From an uncultured Clostridia bacterium (lineage in GTDB: Bacteria > Bacillota > Clostridia > TANB77 > CAG-508): DNA of 60,830 nucleotides. Every line of letters begins with the position of its first letter. Position 1 is the first letter of the stretch. The stretch is from positions 1-60,830 of the forward strand of contig CAKPBB010000010.1 in assembly GCA_934140005.1 (NCBI GenBank), written 5' to 3'. A program made the position numbers and the translations under genes. Below, piece by piece: positions 59,607 through 60,830 of this stretch. The notes beneath the pieces are model-generated. The model did no database searches. It saw only the letters and a list, made by a program, of their open reading frames with translations, and had not been told where the DNA came from.

Positions 59607-60197
59607 ATGGAAAACGCATCAAAAGCTTTATATATGGCAGCAGCAACTTTGGTTGCACTTTTAGTATTATCTTTAATGGTATATATGTTTAGAAATGCTG
59701 CAAGGGTTGGAGAAAATTATGACCAACAAAAGGGAAAAGAAAACATTGATAAATTTAATTCACAGTTTGAAACATTAGTGACCGGTGATGGTTCTGATGC
59801 TTTAAATAGTGAAGATTTGAAAGTTGCAACAGATGTTGTTACAGCGGTAAATTTAGCTTATGATGTAAATAAACAAACTGATTATGATAATGTTGAATTT
59901 GTAGAAATTTTTGTAAAAGATAAAAGAGGCAATATTATATATTCTTTAAAAAATGATCGTTCAATCAAAAAAAATACAATGATAAAAGGTGAAAATACTT
60001 CTAATGGTTTTATAACAACAAATGAATTTCTAAAGCTAAAAGTAGAAGAAGGAAAATACTTAAGTGATGTTAAATTTGAAGAATCAGAAAATAAAATTAT
60101 TTATAGATATTATTTTATAGGTAATGTATCTTATGATTCAAGAACTGGTAAAGTAAATAAAGTAGAATTTACCTTAAAAGAAACAGAAAATTTCTAG
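59607..60197 (+). CDS. MENASKAL-family membrane-anchored protein 2
   Basis: 196 residues. MENASKALYMAAATLVALLV start, membrane helix, then a DKFNSQFETLV segment and the core VATDVVTAVNLAYDVNKQTD that aligns with the GVDLISVLNKA region of protein 1. Ends with a beta-rich region (GNVSYDSRTGKVNKVEFTL). Follows protein 1 by 25 bp with SD AAAGGAG. Function unknown; same system as the neighbours. Confidence 0.7.
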   Translation: MENASKALYMAAATLVALLVLSLMVYMFRNAARVGENYDQQKGKENIDKFNSQFETLVTGDGSDALNSEDLKVATDVVTAVNLAYDVNKQTDYDNVEFVEIFVKDKRGNIIYSLKNDRSIKKNTMIKGENTSNGFITTNEFLKLKVEEGKYLSDVKFEESENKIIYRYYFIGNVSYDSRTGKVNKVEFTLKETENF

Positions 60198-60264
60198 CAG
60201 AAAAATATAAGAAAATATGTTGAAAAACGATATATTTTAATATATAATAAAAAAGGATAACAAA

Positions 60265-60699
60265 ATGAAAAAGACTTTTATGGTGTTATTACTTGCTTTT
60301 TGTATAGTTGTTTTGATAATTGTTGTAAATTTTAATAGTTATCAAAAAAATATGCGACAGGTATTAAATTTTAATAAACAGTATGAAGAATACAACAAAG
60401 AAGAAGTACCTGGTGTTGATATTACTACTTTAATAAATAAAGCAATTAGTAATAATGAAAAATATCAAATTTCAAAAGATGAAAATGGATTGTATGTTGA
60501 TGATGGAAAATATAGTATAAAAATATATATAACTATGATTATAAATGGTAAAACATACCCAATGGAAAGCATAAATAAACTTGGTATGGAATCATTTACA
60601 AATTATTTTGGAGTTATAAATTTTAAGTGTACTAATATTACTTATCATGAAGAAACATCAAGAATTGCTACAATGACATTTGAATCTGTACAATACTAA
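60265..60699 (+). CDS. MENASKAL-family-related membrane protein 3
   Basis: 144 residues. Different first residues (MKKTFMVLLLAFCIVVLIIV) but the same body: FNKQYEEYNKEEVPGVDITT, TLINKAISNNEKYQ, and a C-terminus FKCTNITYHEETSRIATMTF like protein 1. It appears to be a shortened family member. SD AAAAAGGA. Confidence 0.7.
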   Translation: MKKTFMVLLLAFCIVVLIIVVNFNSYQKNMRQVLNFNKQYEEYNKEEVPGVDITTLINKAISNNEKYQISKDENGLYVDDGKYSIKIYITMIINGKTYPMESINKLGMESFTNYFGVINFKCTNITYHEETSRIATMTFESVQY

Positions 60700-60770
60700 A
60701 ATGGGTTTTAATGTTACTATTGAAAAAAATAGTGTTAAAATAAATAATAGAAAACTAAGGAGGAAATAAT

Positions 60771-60830
60771 ATGGAAAATGCATCAAAGGCACTTATTATA
60801 GCTGGTGCTATACTTATCTCAATTTTAATT
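60771..60830 (+). CDS. MENASKAL-family protein 4 (partial, N-terminus)
   Basis: The window ends 20 codons into an ORF starting MENASKALIIAGAILISILI, a near-match to the starts of proteins 1 and 2. Strong SD (AAGGAGG). Shows that the tandem family continues beyond the window. Confidence 0.75.
   Translation, partial: MENASKALIIAGAILISILI

Noticed and set aside
1..60830. CRISPR arrays, tRNA or rRNA genes, phage modules
   Set aside because: No regular direct repeats, cloverleaf sequences or phage structural genes were recognised on either strand.

Overview
The window is very AT-rich, with strong Shine-Dalgarno (SD) sites, heavy use of AGA for arginine and Firmicutes gene order: infC-rpmI-rplT, rplU-rpmA, yqfC-yqfD-ybeY-dgkA-era-yqzL-recO, and a glmS ribozyme. 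Sporulation genes (spoVAC/AD/AE, an alpha/beta-type SASP, yqfC/yqfD, pdaA, a spore photoproduct lyase homologue) place it in an endospore-forming, single-membrane clostridial lineage, probably an uncultured one. No rRNA, tRNA, CRISPR array or insertion sequence was seen.

Layout. 1-2.6 kb: start of rplM (reverse), then infC-rpmI-rplT and rplU-rpmA with leader regions. 2.7-7 kb: a membrane-anchored SUMF1-domain protein, a GC-richer singleton gene, and the reverse spoVA operon with a dodecin. 7-9 kb: class III fructose-bisphosphatase. 9.1-19.1 kb: a compact type IV pilus operon (pilM-N fusion, pilO, a small membrane protein, pilin, prepilin peptidase, second prepilin, pilB, pilT, pilC). 19.2-23.3 kb: FliB-like lysine methylase, Rpn-type nuclease, ROK kinase, second GC-richer gene. 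23.3-30 kb: RNase J, gltX, DUF951, DUF1653, serS, engB. 30-34.9 kb: DUF2508, a GC-richer RelA/SpoT-domain gene, SPL homologue, glmS with its ribozyme. 35-50.6 kb: uvrC, ispH, methyltransferase, RluA, PdaA, ClpB, DUF4116, the yqfC-recO block, hpf and SASP. 50.7-60.8 kb: a HAD phosphatase and a reduced Tad-like system (CpaB-like, two CpaE-like proteins with eroded P-loops, CpaF, a TadB/TadC-like fusion) followed by a tandem family of small membrane proteins that mostly start MENA(S/T)KAL; the last is cut by the window edge.

Three patterns deserve most attention. (1) Two conserved genes, spoVAD and cpaF, are each interrupted by a +1 frameshift. Both shifts sit on a CGG codon followed by AAA-A, and by eye these are the only two in-frame CGG codons in all the native genes. 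Skipping the first C restores a conserved glycine in both. This suggests +1 frameshifting at a vacant or unassigned CGG codon, unless both are sequence errors. (2) In five genes (spoVAE, the ROK kinase, RNase J, serS, engB) the SD lies far from the start codon, and a perfect inverted repeat that directly abuts the SD fills the gap, so folding would bring SD and start together. (3) The three GC-richer singleton genes each have their own promoter and terminator and do use CGG codons, so they look transferred from a differently composed genome.
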